Positions 1 to 6,850 of a DNA stretch of 10,085 bases are shown one piece after another. The notes beneath the pieces are model-generated. The model did no database searches. It worked only from the letters and a program-made list of their open reading frames with translations, and had not been told where the DNA came from. Origin of the DNA: JANQIV01 sp050117315 (lineage in GTDB: Bacteria; Bacteroidota; Ignavibacteria; Ignavibacteriales; Melioribacteraceae); the NCBI GenBank assembly GCA_050117315.1, contig JASFMY010000179.1:1-10085 (forward strand), in the 5' to 3' direction. How positions within the stretch are numbered: the first letter of the stretch is position 1; each line of letters starts with the position of its first letter. Made by a program: the position numbers and the translations under genes.

Positions 1-82
1 GAATTCTCTAAAGCTTAGAAAAATGGCTTATACACTGAGAGCTTTGTGCCATAAGCAACATAGGTTTGAATTTTGCATCTGA
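1..82. other. Left edge, no identifiable gene
   Basis: No convincing gene is visible. Frame 1 holds a few sense codons that end in TAG at 16-18, which could be the tail of a gene cut by the window edge. An ATG at 23 opens a 19-codon frame that stops with TGA at 80-82. It has no Shine-Dalgarno sequence and its residues (MAYTLRALCHKQ...) do not look like a signal peptide. This stop closes the frame used by the DUF1080 gene that follows. Confidence 0.4.
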
Positions 83-214
83 GAACTTCAGCAATCCCTA
101 GTTAATATAATATGTATTGGAGCACAACCCCAATGGCATGAGTTATTTAACTCAAAAGACTTCGAAGGCTGGACGCAATTAAACGGAACGGCAAAGTTCT
201 ATGTTTCCGACGGG
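83..214 (+). other. In-frame 5' extension of the DUF1080 gene, start codon lost
   Basis: The frame of the DUF1080 protein stays open upstream of ATG 215, back to the TGA at 80-82, with no ATG or GTG in it. The upstream codons are clearly coding. They read SLVNIICIGAQPQW, which looks like the end of a signal peptide, followed by HELFNSKDFEGW, the standard first strand of a DUF1080 domain (LFNGKDLSGW type). The real N-terminus therefore lies upstream of 215, but no normal initiator is present in frame. A CTG at 79 in frame 1 (L-R-T-S-A-I) would give a short signal peptide if one base were removed near the CCC at 96-98. A small frameshift, a sequencing error or a 5' deletion are all possible. 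Confidence 0.6.
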
Positions 215-1408
215 ATGATTGTAGGTGAAACTGTTTTAAATTCCGCAAATAGTTTTTTAGCTACGGAGGATGTTTACTCCGACTTCATACTTGAACTTGA
301 ATACCGCGTTGATGCTAAAATGAATTCGGGTATACAATTTCGCAGCGAATATAAAAATGATAAGGTCTTTGGATACCAATTTGAAATTGATCCCTTGGAA
401 AGAGCATGGTCCGGAGGTATTTATGATGAAGCACGGCGCGGATGGCTTTATACATTGGATGAAAATCCAGGATCAAAAAAAACTTATAAAGAAAACGAGT
501 GGAATAAAGTTAGAATAGAAGCCGTTGGAAGCAATATCAGAACATGGCTAAATGGAATACCATGTGCAAACATTCTCGATGATGTTGCAAAAGGAGGATT
601 TATTGCACTCCAGGTGCATGATATAAAAAACGATAAATCAAAAGAAGGTAAGAAAGTATTCTGGAAGAACATTAGAATATTAACCGATAATGTGAAGAAG
701 CATATAACGCATGATAATAACGAAATCCCCCAGAATAATTTCCTACCAAACAGATTGAGCGAGAGAGAAGAAAAAGAAAATTGGAAACTCCTCTGGGACG
801 GAAAGACCACGGAAGGCTGGAGAGGAGCTAAGCTTAATAACTTCCCCGAAAAAGGCTGGGTTATTGAAAACGGAGTTTTAAAAGTCCTTTCGTCAAGCGG
901 AGCGGAATCCCGAAACGGCGGGGATATTATCACAACCCAAAAATATAAAGATTTCGAACTGCTTGTAGAATTTAATATTACCGAAGGCGCTAACAGCGGA
1001 ATAAAATATTTTGTTGATCCAGAATTAAATAAAGGCGAAGGTTCGGCAATAGGCTGTGAATTTCAAATATTAGATGATGTAAAACATCCTGATGCTAAAA
1101 AGGGTGATGCAGGCAACAGAACGCTGGCTTCCCTTTATGATTTAATACCGGCTGATAATAAAAATTTCAGCGGTGTTGGGCAATGGAACAGGGCGCGGAT
1201 AATTGTGAAAGGAAATCATGTTGAACATTGGCTTAACGGGAAGAAAGTAGTTGAATATGAAAGATATAATCAAATGTGGAGGGCTTTGGTAGCCAGAAGC
1301 AAATACAAAGTATGGCCCAACTTTGGTGAAGCGGCTGAAGGAAATATTCTTCTCCAGGATCACGGAGATGAAGTTTGGTTCAAAAACATAAAAATAAGAG
1401 AGTTGTAA
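215..1408 (+). CDS. Secreted tandem DUF1080 protein (3-keto-disaccharide hydrolase family), 5' end damaged
   Basis: The protein has two DUF1080 domains, a concanavalin-like beta-sandwich family linked to hydrolysis or lyase cleavage of 3-keto-glycosides. Domain 1 starts upstream of this ATG (see 83-214) and runs to about residue 155, ending FWKNIRIL. A charged linker spans about 156-186. Domain 2 runs from about 187 (WKLLWDGKTTEGW) to the C-terminus at 397, ending VWFKNIKIREL. Both domains show the family landmarks: an N-terminal L(F/W)xGKxxxGW strand, an NSGI(Q/K) strand (about 48 and 260), an NEWNKVRI or GQWNRARI strand and a WLNG turn. ATG 215 is only the first in-frame ATG; it would remove the first strand, so it is unlikely to be the native start. 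The signal-peptide remnant points to export. The gene sits 23 bp before a Gfo/Idh/MocA oxidoreductase, the expected partner that makes the 3-keto substrate. The family call is firm; the substrate is unknown. Confidence 0.85.
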   Translation: MIVGETVLNSANSFLATEDVYSDFILELEYRVDAKMNSGIQFRSEYKNDKVFGYQFEIDPLERAWSGGIYDEARRGWLYTLDENPGSKKTYKENEWNKVRIEAVGSNIRTWLNGIPCANILDDVAKGGFIALQVHDIKNDKSKEGKKVFWKNIRILTDNVKKHITHDNNEIPQNNFLPNRLSEREEKENWKLLWDGKTTEGWRGAKLNNFPEKGWVIENGVLKVLSSSGAESRNGGDIITTQKYKDFELLVEFNITEGANSGIKYFVDPELNKGEGSAIGCEFQILDDVKHPDAKKGDAGNRTLASLYDLIPADNKNFSGVGQWNRARIIVKGNHVEHWLNGKKVVEYERYNQMWRALVARSKYKVWPNFGEAAEGNILLQDHGDEVWFKNIKIREL

Positions 1409-1422
1409 GGAGAGTTTTTGTA

Positions 1423-1426
1423 GAGG
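1423..1426 (+). promoter_or_regulatory. Ribosome binding site fixing the start of GIM1
   Basis: GAGG lies 5 nt before ATG 1432. It supports that start over the in-frame ATG at 1375, which would lie inside the upstream DUF1080 gene and add 19 residues ahead of the Tat signal. Confidence 0.6.
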
Positions 1427-1431
1427 TAAAT

Positions 1432-2790
1432 ATGGGAGAGTCCAGAAGAGAATTTATTAAAAAAGCTTCTTTAGCGGCAGCGGGTGTTGCATTAAGTGCA
1501 ACGGGGTTTACCGCCAAAAGTTATGCTAGGATTAAAGGGGCAAACGACAGAATCTTTGTAGGAATTGTAGGTTTTTCCAACAGGGCAAAAAATGCACTCA
1601 TTCCGGCATTCATGAAACATGCAGAGAAACTTAACTATGAAATAAAAGGTATTTCCGATATTTGGAACAGAAGGCGAAAAGAAGGTATTGAGTTTATGTC
1701 CAATACGTACGGGAAAAAAGTATTATCCTATATAAACAATGATGAATTATATAATGATAAAGATATTAATGCAGTTATAATTTCTACCGCTGATTTCCAG
1801 CATGCGCTTCATTCAATAGAAGCTGCTGAGAACAAATGTCATGCTTATGTTGAGAAACCGTTTGCCGAAACGATGGAAGATAACCGTCTTGCGCTCAATG
1901 CAGCAAAAAATTCGGGAATCATTTTACAGATTGGTTCACAACGGAGAAGCGGTGTTAACTACATTGCCGCCAACGAATTTATAAAATCCGGGAAATTCGG
2001 CGATATAAAAATGGTTGAAATGACATGGAACGTTAACCAACCCGGGAGATGGAGAAGACCGGAACTTGTTGCTGAGATAAAAGAAACTGATACCGACTGG
2101 AAGCGTTATATAATGAACAGACCGTTCGAACCTTGGGACGCAAGGAAATATATAGAGTATAGATTATTCTGGCCTTATTCTTCCGGTATCCCGGGACAGT
2201 GGATGTCGCATCAAATTGATACGGTTCATTGGTTCAGCGGGTATAAAATCCCGAGAAGTGTTGCCGGAAACGGCGGAAATTATATGTGGATTGACGGCAG
2301 AACAAATTACGATGCAATGACGGCGGTATTTGATTATGGTCCCGAAGATGATCTAAATAAAGGGTTCCAGGTGCTCTATTCATCGCGTATGTTTAATTCC
2401 GCGGGAGGAGTTAAAGAAATATATTATTCCAACGGCGGCGAACTTAATCTGGATTCCAACAAAGTTACTCCAAACGGCGGTTTAACTCAAAAATATGCAG
2501 ACGAGATGGGAATGAAGGAAAATCTTATTGAAGAGATGGATATAGCTTCCTCTAAACTTAAAGCCGAAACCTCCGCGAATACTGGTGTTGACGACATGGT
2601 TTCGCTGCACATGTTAAACTGGATGGAAAGTGTACGTTCCCTAAAGCAGCCGAACGCTCCTGTTGAAGCCGGTTATTATCATTCGGTTGCAAACATAATG
2701 TTGACGGCTGCTTTGAGAACAAAAAAATATGTCATATTTGATAAACACAGACAGGAAGTACTCGCAGACGGTGAAGTTTTTAAATATTAG
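1432..2790 (+). CDS. Tat-exported Gfo/Idh/MocA family oxidoreductase (GIM1)
   Basis: A 452-residue NAD(P)-dependent sugar oxidoreductase of the Gfo/Idh/MocA superfamily. The N-terminus SRREFIKKAS (R5-R6) followed by an alanine-rich stretch is a twin-arginine signal, so the enzyme should fold with its cofactor inside the cell and then be exported. The Rossmann loop is G44-I-V-G47-F-S-N-R-A. This is a weakened GxGxxG, since the later glycines seen in GIM2 are S49 and A52 here. The conserved EKP motif is E141-K142-P143, followed by GSQRR. The C-terminal substrate domain has the family signature SHQIDTVHW with H260, D263 and H267. Such enzymes oxidise or reduce sugar hydroxyls, often at C3. With a DUF1080 protein directly upstream, C3 oxidation of a glycoside is the best guess. 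The start at 1432 is preferred because of its RBS and the position of the Tat motif. The substrate is not deducible. Confidence 0.9.
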   Translation: MGESRREFIKKASLAAAGVALSATGFTAKSYARIKGANDRIFVGIVGFSNRAKNALIPAFMKHAEKLNYEIKGISDIWNRRRKEGIEFMSNTYGKKVLSYINNDELYNDKDINAVIISTADFQHALHSIEAAENKCHAYVEKPFAETMEDNRLALNAAKNSGIILQIGSQRRSGVNYIAANEFIKSGKFGDIKMVEMTWNVNQPGRWRRPELVAEIKETDTDWKRYIMNRPFEPWDARKYIEYRLFWPYSSGIPGQWMSHQIDTVHWFSGYKIPRSVAGNGGNYMWIDGRTNYDAMTAVFDYGPEDDLNKGFQVLYSSRMFNSAGGVKEIYYSNGGELNLDSNKVTPNGGLTQKYADEMGMKENLIEEMDIASSKLKAETSANTGVDDMVSLHMLNWMESVRSLKQPNAPVEAGYYHSVANIMLTAALRTKKYVIFDKHRQEVLADGEVFKY

Positions 2791-2863
2791 TAAGAAAAGA
2801 AGACTGTATCTCAATAATGGGAAGTTGGGAATAAATATTAATCTACTGATTTGAAATGGAACA

Positions 2864-4291
2864 ATGACGGCAAAAGCTCTATTGTTCATAATTTTTATTT
2901 CAACAATTATGTTTTGTTTTTATGGTTATTCTCAAAATAAGGCGACAAGAACAATTTATGTTTCCCAGGCTACAGGTATTGATGAGGATAACGGCGGAAC
3001 GGACAGTACTAAACCTCTCCGCACAATTTATAGGGCAGTTGAATTAGCAAAAAGCATTTCGGTAGATACTTTTAAAATATTGCTTAGAGGTGGAGAAGTA
3101 TTTGACCAATTCACTTCTTATTCAAATTCAACCATGACAAATTACGATAAAGATAGAAACCAATACGCAATGATTTGGGATATTAACAGGCATCTTATAC
3201 TTTCAACTTACGGCTCAAATGAAAAGGCGGTTTGGTATTCTGGCAAATATACATACGAAGGCGGTCCGCAGACGGCGATTGTTGTTAACGGTACATCTGC
3301 AACTGTAGTTATTCAAAATATGCATTTCAAAAGATGGCAATGCTCGGCTATAATGGTTTATAAAGCAAATAATGTTTCCATCATTAATAATACGGTTGAA
3401 GAAATAGGTTCGTTATATTTTCCCGATGAGAAAAGTACTATGTCCGACGGCTCTCCTCTTTATGCTGCCGGGGCAATCTATCCTAAAAATTCATCTAATA
3501 TTTTGATCAAAGGCAATTATTTAAAAAACCTTCATAATGAATGGGGAACGTTAAGTCAACTTCACGCATTCTATATGACACGCCTGGCAAATTCCGAAGT
3601 AAGTAATAATGTTATAGTAAATGCCAGCGGTCCGCCGTTGAAGGTTAGGAGATCAGGCGCCAATAATATTTACATCCACGATAATGAATTTTATTACACA
3701 AGTTCTTCAAAACAAATAAACGCAACACAGCAGGGGTTCTTGAGATATAGCGGGGATGCCGATGAAGGTTGCCCGTATAACATTACAATTGAAAAAAATA
3801 AATTTTATTACCCGTTTGTTTGGGAAGATAAAGAAAACGCTCAAACAGCAGTTGCCCTTAAATATTCTATTAGTAATACAACGGTTTGCGGAAGCAATGC
3901 GTGTGAAGATACCTCAAAGGTAAAATGGATTAATAATGATTTTAGGTTTAACTGGGAGTCGGGTCAACAACCAACTCCAATAGAAAACAGTGGAGACAAA
4001 ATAGTCCCATCGTTTAAGTTATTTCAAAATTATCCCAACCCCTGCCATGCCGGCCGGCAGGCGTTTAATCCGTCGACTAATTTTTGTTATCAACTTTCGG
4101 AAGCCGGATGGACTAGTCTTAAAATTTATGATTTGCTCGGAAGGCATATTGTAACATTGCAGAGCGGTTACAAACAGCCCGGTTATTACAGTGTAACCTG
4201 GAATGCAAAAGGAAACAGAAGTGGAATTTATTTCTATCAATTGATACACGGGAAAAATACAATAACGAAAAAGATGTTGTTGTTAAAATAG
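2864..4291 (+). CDS. Secreted right-handed beta-helix protein with T9SS type A sorting domain
   Basis: A 475-residue exported protein. Residues 1-24 are a Sec signal peptide (hydrophobic LLFIIFISTIMFCF, cleavage near YSQ). From about 30 it reads TIYVSQATGIDEDNGGT...KPLRTIYRAVELA, the usual opening of pectate-lyase-like parallel beta-helix proteins. About 90-355 is rich in N-x-(I/V)-x-I-x-x-N coil repeats, such as NNVSIINNTVEEIG, NILIKGNYLKNL and NNIYIHDNEFYY. About 384-475 is a T9SS type A C-terminal sorting domain: FKLFQNYPNP, FNPST, LKIYDLLGR, GYYSVTWNAKG, SGIYFYQL and a basic end. It is the only T9SS client in the window, so this enzyme or binding protein should reach the cell surface or medium. 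The NPNP-FNPST motif is interrupted by a seven-residue insert at 394-400. No catalytic motif allows a polysaccharide-lyase family assignment; pectin action is inferred from the fold and the neighbouring GH28 gene. Confidence 0.8.
   Translation: MTAKALLFIIFISTIMFCFYGYSQNKATRTIYVSQATGIDEDNGGTDSTKPLRTIYRAVELAKSISVDTFKILLRGGEVFDQFTSYSNSTMTNYDKDRNQYAMIWDINRHLILSTYGSNEKAVWYSGKYTYEGGPQTAIVVNGTSATVVIQNMHFKRWQCSAIMVYKANNVSIINNTVEEIGSLYFPDEKSTMSDGSPLYAAGAIYPKNSSNILIKGNYLKNLHNEWGTLSQLHAFYMTRLANSEVSNNVIVNASGPPLKVRRSGANNIYIHDNEFYYTSSSKQINATQQGFLRYSGDADEGCPYNITIEKNKFYYPFVWEDKENAQTAVALKYSISNTTVCGSNACEDTSKVKWINNDFRFNWESGQQPTPIENSGDKIVPSFKLFQNYPNPCHAGRQAFNPSTNFCYQLSEAGWTSLKIYDLLGRHIVTLQSGYKQPGYYSVTWNAKGNRSGIYFYQLIHGKNTITKKMLLLK
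4041..4063 (+). repeat. In-frame GC-rich palindromic insert within the T9SS sorting motif
   Basis: The codons for NYPNP and FNPST are normally adjacent in this motif. Here they are separated by 21 bp (4043-4063), seven codons reading CHAGRQA. The block is far more GC-rich than the gene around it. It contains a perfect 12-nt palindrome, TGCCGGCCGGCA (4048-4059), and outer arms CCTGCC (4041-4046) and GGCAGG (4056-4061). Removing it restores the motif exactly. This looks like a small palindromic element inserted into coding DNA, comparable in kind to the protein-coding palindromic elements known in Rickettsia. Confidence 0.75.
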
Positions 4292-4306
4292 TATCAAATG
4301 ATATCC

Positions 4307-4312
4307 AAGGAG
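4307..4312 (+). promoter_or_regulatory. Strong ribosome binding site of the GH28 gene
   Basis: AAGGAG lies 7 nt before ATG 4320, the clearest Shine-Dalgarno sequence among the complete genes. Just upstream, TATCA-AA-TGATA (4292-4303) forms a small dyad directly after the preceding stop codon; its role, if any, is unknown. Confidence 0.7.
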
Positions 4313-4319
4313 AATAAAA

Positions 4320-5873
4320 ATGAAAAAAATAATAATTGTAATATTAGCTACCCTAATTAATATTCAAGTAGTAGCGGGTAGTAATAATACAGTATATAAC
4401 GTAGCTGATTACCGAGTAGCCCCTGATGGTATAACTATAGTAACGAAAGAGATACAGCAAGTAATTGATGAGTGTTCCGGCAATGGGGGAGGCAGGGTAT
4501 TCTTCCCGGCGGGTAAGTATTTGACGGGCACTTTGATATTGAAAGACAATGTTTACCTCGAGATAGGAGCCGGAGCAACAATACTGGGAAGTCCGGACAT
4601 AAGAGACTACAAACGTGAAACACCTTATACAATTTACGGGAAGCAATCAAAGAACATAGGTATAATAGGCGAAGGTACATTAGACGGCAACGGCGAATCA
4701 TTTTGGAAAGGAAAACAGCGCCCGTATATCAGACCGAAAAGATTTATTTTATTTGAAGAGTGTCAAGATGTTAAGATAAAGGATGTAAAAATTGTTAACT
4801 CTCCTAATTGGAATATAGAACTTCTTTTTTGTGATTATGTATGGATAGACGGAGTATCGATTATAAGTTCGAGGGAATCCCCAAACACAGACGGGATAGA
4901 CCCTAATTCTTCAGCAAATGTATTTATAACCAACTGTTACATTGATACGGGTGACGATGCAATTTGTCCGAAGTCCCGCAGAACAAGGCCGACTGAAAAC
5001 GTTGTAGTTGAGAATTGTATCCTCGTAAGTGAAGATGCCGGGATAAAACTCGGAACACGTTCCGAAACACCGATCAGGAATTTTGTATTTAATAATATAA
5101 TAATTCGTAACACCCAGTACGGCATAGCATTCTTCGCAAAAGACGGAGGAACATTTGAGAATATAAGATTCTCGAACATCATGATTGAAACCGTTCTGGA
5201 TGAAGAACTAAAAGACGACAAACCGAGCGGTAGTTACGCAATCTTCTTTGATATAGAAAAGAGAACTTCTGAATCACCTATGAGCAAGATTCAAGATATT
5301 TATTTAAGTGATATAACAATAAAAAGCACGGACGGCAACTGTATGATTCTAGGTCAGCCGGATCAGAAGATAGAAAACATTTATATGTCGAACATATGTT
5401 ATAGTCAATATAAACATAAAACTTTTGAAAATAATAAAAAACCGCGCGGGGTAAGATCTTTAACTGAAAGGGCTGCCAATGACTATTCAAATGTTCCGTC
5501 AAATTTTACCTTCGCATATGTTAAAAATCTCAATATAGATAGACTAACAGTAAGAGATTATGACAAAAGCGGTAAATATGAAAGACATATGATATTGGGG
5601 AAAAATGTTGAAGAAGTAACGATAAGCGGATTCAAGAATTATTTAGCTACTCCTAACTTAGAAAAGGCGCAAATGTGTTTTGAAAATTCATCCGGTATAA
5701 AAATTATGACATCGACATCGGGCAAAACAAATTCTCCTTTTTTAAAATTAAGCGGAGACAAAACATCAAAAGTAAGCTTGCTTTATAATGATTTTATAGG
5801 CTTAAGTGAAATAGTAAACACAAGCGAGGAAGTAGATCGGGATGAAGTTTACATGAATTATAATAGAAAGTAA
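4320..5873 (+). CDS. GH28-type secreted pectinase-like protein
   Basis: A 517-residue exported beta-helix enzyme related to polygalacturonases and rhamnogalacturonan hydrolases (GH28). A Sec signal peptide covers about 1-20 (MKKIIIVILATL..., ending VVAG). The family opening YNVADYRVAPDG...T.EIQQVIDECSGNGGG...FPAGKYLTGTL is clear. So is the IIGEGTLDGNG strand that comes before the active site. Two GH28 signatures are present: N189-T-D-G192 and D209-T-G-D-D213-A, supplying three acidic residues. The usual GHG histidine and RIK motifs are not recognisable: the equivalent stretches read EDAGIKLGTRS (from about 238) and YGIAFFAKDGG. This points to a subfamily with altered specificity rather than a textbook polygalacturonase. 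The gene lies 28 bp after the beta-helix gene and is followed by a terminator-like hairpin. A partial paralogue lies at 9341-9964. The fold call is strong; activity on pectin is inferred. Confidence 0.87.
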   Translation: MKKIIIVILATLINIQVVAGSNNTVYNVADYRVAPDGITIVTKEIQQVIDECSGNGGGRVFFPAGKYLTGTLILKDNVYLEIGAGATILGSPDIRDYKRETPYTIYGKQSKNIGIIGEGTLDGNGESFWKGKQRPYIRPKRFILFEECQDVKIKDVKIVNSPNWNIELLFCDYVWIDGVSIISSRESPNTDGIDPNSSANVFITNCYIDTGDDAICPKSRRTRPTENVVVENCILVSEDAGIKLGTRSETPIRNFVFNNIIIRNTQYGIAFFAKDGGTFENIRFSNIMIETVLDEELKDDKPSGSYAIFFDIEKRTSESPMSKIQDIYLSDITIKSTDGNCMILGQPDQKIENIYMSNICYSQYKHKTFENNKKPRGVRSLTERAANDYSNVPSNFTFAYVKNLNIDRLTVRDYDKSGKYERHMILGKNVEEVTISGFKNYLATPNLEKAQMCFENSSGIKIMTSTSGKTNSPFLKLSGDKTSKVSLLYNDFIGLSEIVNTSEEVDRDEVYMNYNRK

Positions 5874-5899
5874 ATAAACTTAATGGCACCTCGTTAAAC

Positions 5900-5937
5900 T
5901 TTGTCGCCTCGAATTTTATTCCGGGGCGGCAAATTTT
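5900..5937 (+). terminator. Terminator-like hairpin between the GH28 and ApbE-like genes
   Basis: TTTGTCGCCTCG (5900-5911) pairs with CGGGGCGGCAAA (5922-5933) over 12 bp, around a 10-nt AT-rich loop, and is followed at once by TTTT (5934-5937). Two of the pairs are G-U wobbles (5904/5929 and 5909/5924), which work only in the + strand transcript. It lies 27 bp past the GH28 stop and fits an intrinsic terminator or attenuator. It overlaps a TTG at 5901 that could otherwise be taken as the start of the next gene, which argues for ATG 5946 as that start. Confidence 0.65.
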
Positions 5938-5945
5938 ATAAAAAT

Positions 5946-6848
5946 ATGAAAGTATATCATAATTCATTCTTTGCAATGGGGAGTCGTTTTAACATTGTAC
6001 TACCGTTGGATAAAAAAGAAAACGGTAAAGAAATATTTCATTCAGTTCAAAAGGAAGTTTTACGAATTGATAAAAAACTAAGTTACTTTAACGAGGAAAG
6101 TACGGTATACAAAATAAACCAAAATGCTTGCAAAACATGTATGGAATTAGACAACGAAATGATAGACATCATTCAAATATGTATTGATTATTCAAAACTT
6201 ACTTACGGTGCATATGATATTACACTCAGACCGGTAATTGAAAAAACAGTTAAAAGCGGTAATCATGTTGGCGCGGATGATAATGAAGGTAAATCATATC
6301 TTGATAAGATAGTGTTTAATAAAAACAAGAAGACAATATTTTTTGAAAGCAATAAAGTGAAAATTGATCTCGGCGGATTCGGAAAAGGCTATGCGCTCGA
6401 AAAAATTAAGCCGCTTCTTGATAGTGCGCCTATTGAGAATGCTTTTGTCAGCTTTGGCGAAAGCTCTATTCTCGTTAAAGGGAAACACCCCGGCGGGAAA
6501 AACTGGCAGGTAGGGATAAAGGATTTAACTAATAAAAAAGAACCTCTACATACATTTCATCTTTTTAATAATTCCATTTCTTCGTCAAGCAACTATTATG
6601 TGAATGATTCCGGTCAACTGTGCAGAAAGATAAATGTTATAAGCCCTTTCACATATAAACCTGTTGAAGAAAAAAAGGTTACGAGTGTGCAGTCTGTTTC
6701 ACCACTGCAAGCTGAAATATTGTCGACGGCTTTTCTTGTTATGAACGAAAATCTAATTAATAGAACATTGAAAAAAGTTAATAAAGTTGAAGCGGTTGTA
6801 GTTAGCTACCATGGCAATAAATCTTGCAAAAAAACTTTTAGGGCATAA
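5946..6848 (+). CDS. ApbE-like protein (FAD:protein FMN transferase family)
   Basis: A 300-residue protein with the ApbE order of motifs: FFAMGSRFNIVL (8-19), RIDKKLSYFNEESTVYKIN (family SxYxxxSxlxxlN), YDITLRPVIEK (family FDxTvgPl), and KIDLGGFGKGYALEKI with D141 and K147. ApbE transfers FMN from FAD onto a threonine of electron-transfer proteins such as NqrC or RnfG. Two features are unusual. The glycine pair in the family lxlGG(N/D) strand reads SFGESSILVKG. The C-terminal metal motif, usually ADxxxT, reads A256-E257-I-L-S-T261, with Asp replaced by Glu. No signal peptide or lipobox is visible, although many ApbE proteins are exported. ATG 5946 is chosen because TTG 5901 lies inside the hairpin; its own RBS is weak. 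The stop is 2 bp before GIM2, so the two are almost certainly co-translated. No flavinylation target is visible here. Confidence 0.8.
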   Translation: MKVYHNSFFAMGSRFNIVLPLDKKENGKEIFHSVQKEVLRIDKKLSYFNEESTVYKINQNACKTCMELDNEMIDIIQICIDYSKLTYGAYDITLRPVIEKTVKSGNHVGADDNEGKSYLDKIVFNKNKKTIFFESNKVKIDLGGFGKGYALEKIKPLLDSAPIENAFVSFGESSILVKGKHPGGKNWQVGIKDLTNKKEPLHTFHLFNNSISSSSNYYVNDSGQLCRKINVISPFTYKPVEEKKVTSVQSVSPLQAEILSTAFLVMNENLINRTLKKVNKVEAVVVSYHGNKSCKKTFRA

Positions 6849-6850
6849 GA

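Noticed and set aside
1..6. GAATTC (EcoRI site) exactly at the window start, hinting at a clone end
   Set aside because: Another GAATTC lies inside the DUF1080 gene near 323, HindIII-like AAGCTT also occurs by chance, and the right end has no matching site.
484..933. Long open frames on the minus strand here and opposite the other genes
   Set aside because: They are antisense to well-supported domains, lack RBSs and have compositions expected of reverse-complement shadows.
1375..1431. ATG 1375 as the start of GIM1 (19 extra residues overlapping the DUF1080 gene)
   Set aside because: ATG 1432 has GAGG at proper spacing and puts the Tat motif at residues 5-6; the extra residues are a basic out-of-frame reading of the preceding gene.
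4041..4063. Palindrome as a transcription terminator
   Set aside because: It is inside a coding sequence, has no T tail and is in frame, so a coding insert is the better reading.
4292..4303. TATCA-AA-TGATA dyad as an operator
   Set aside because: Five-base arms in AT-rich DNA are common by chance and there is no second copy at the other genes, apart from a bare GATATC before the truncated GH28 copy.
5901..5945. TTG 5901 as the start of the ApbE-like gene
   Set aside because: It lies inside the terminator-like stem and adds residues unlike any ApbE N-terminus; ATG 5946 matches the family start.
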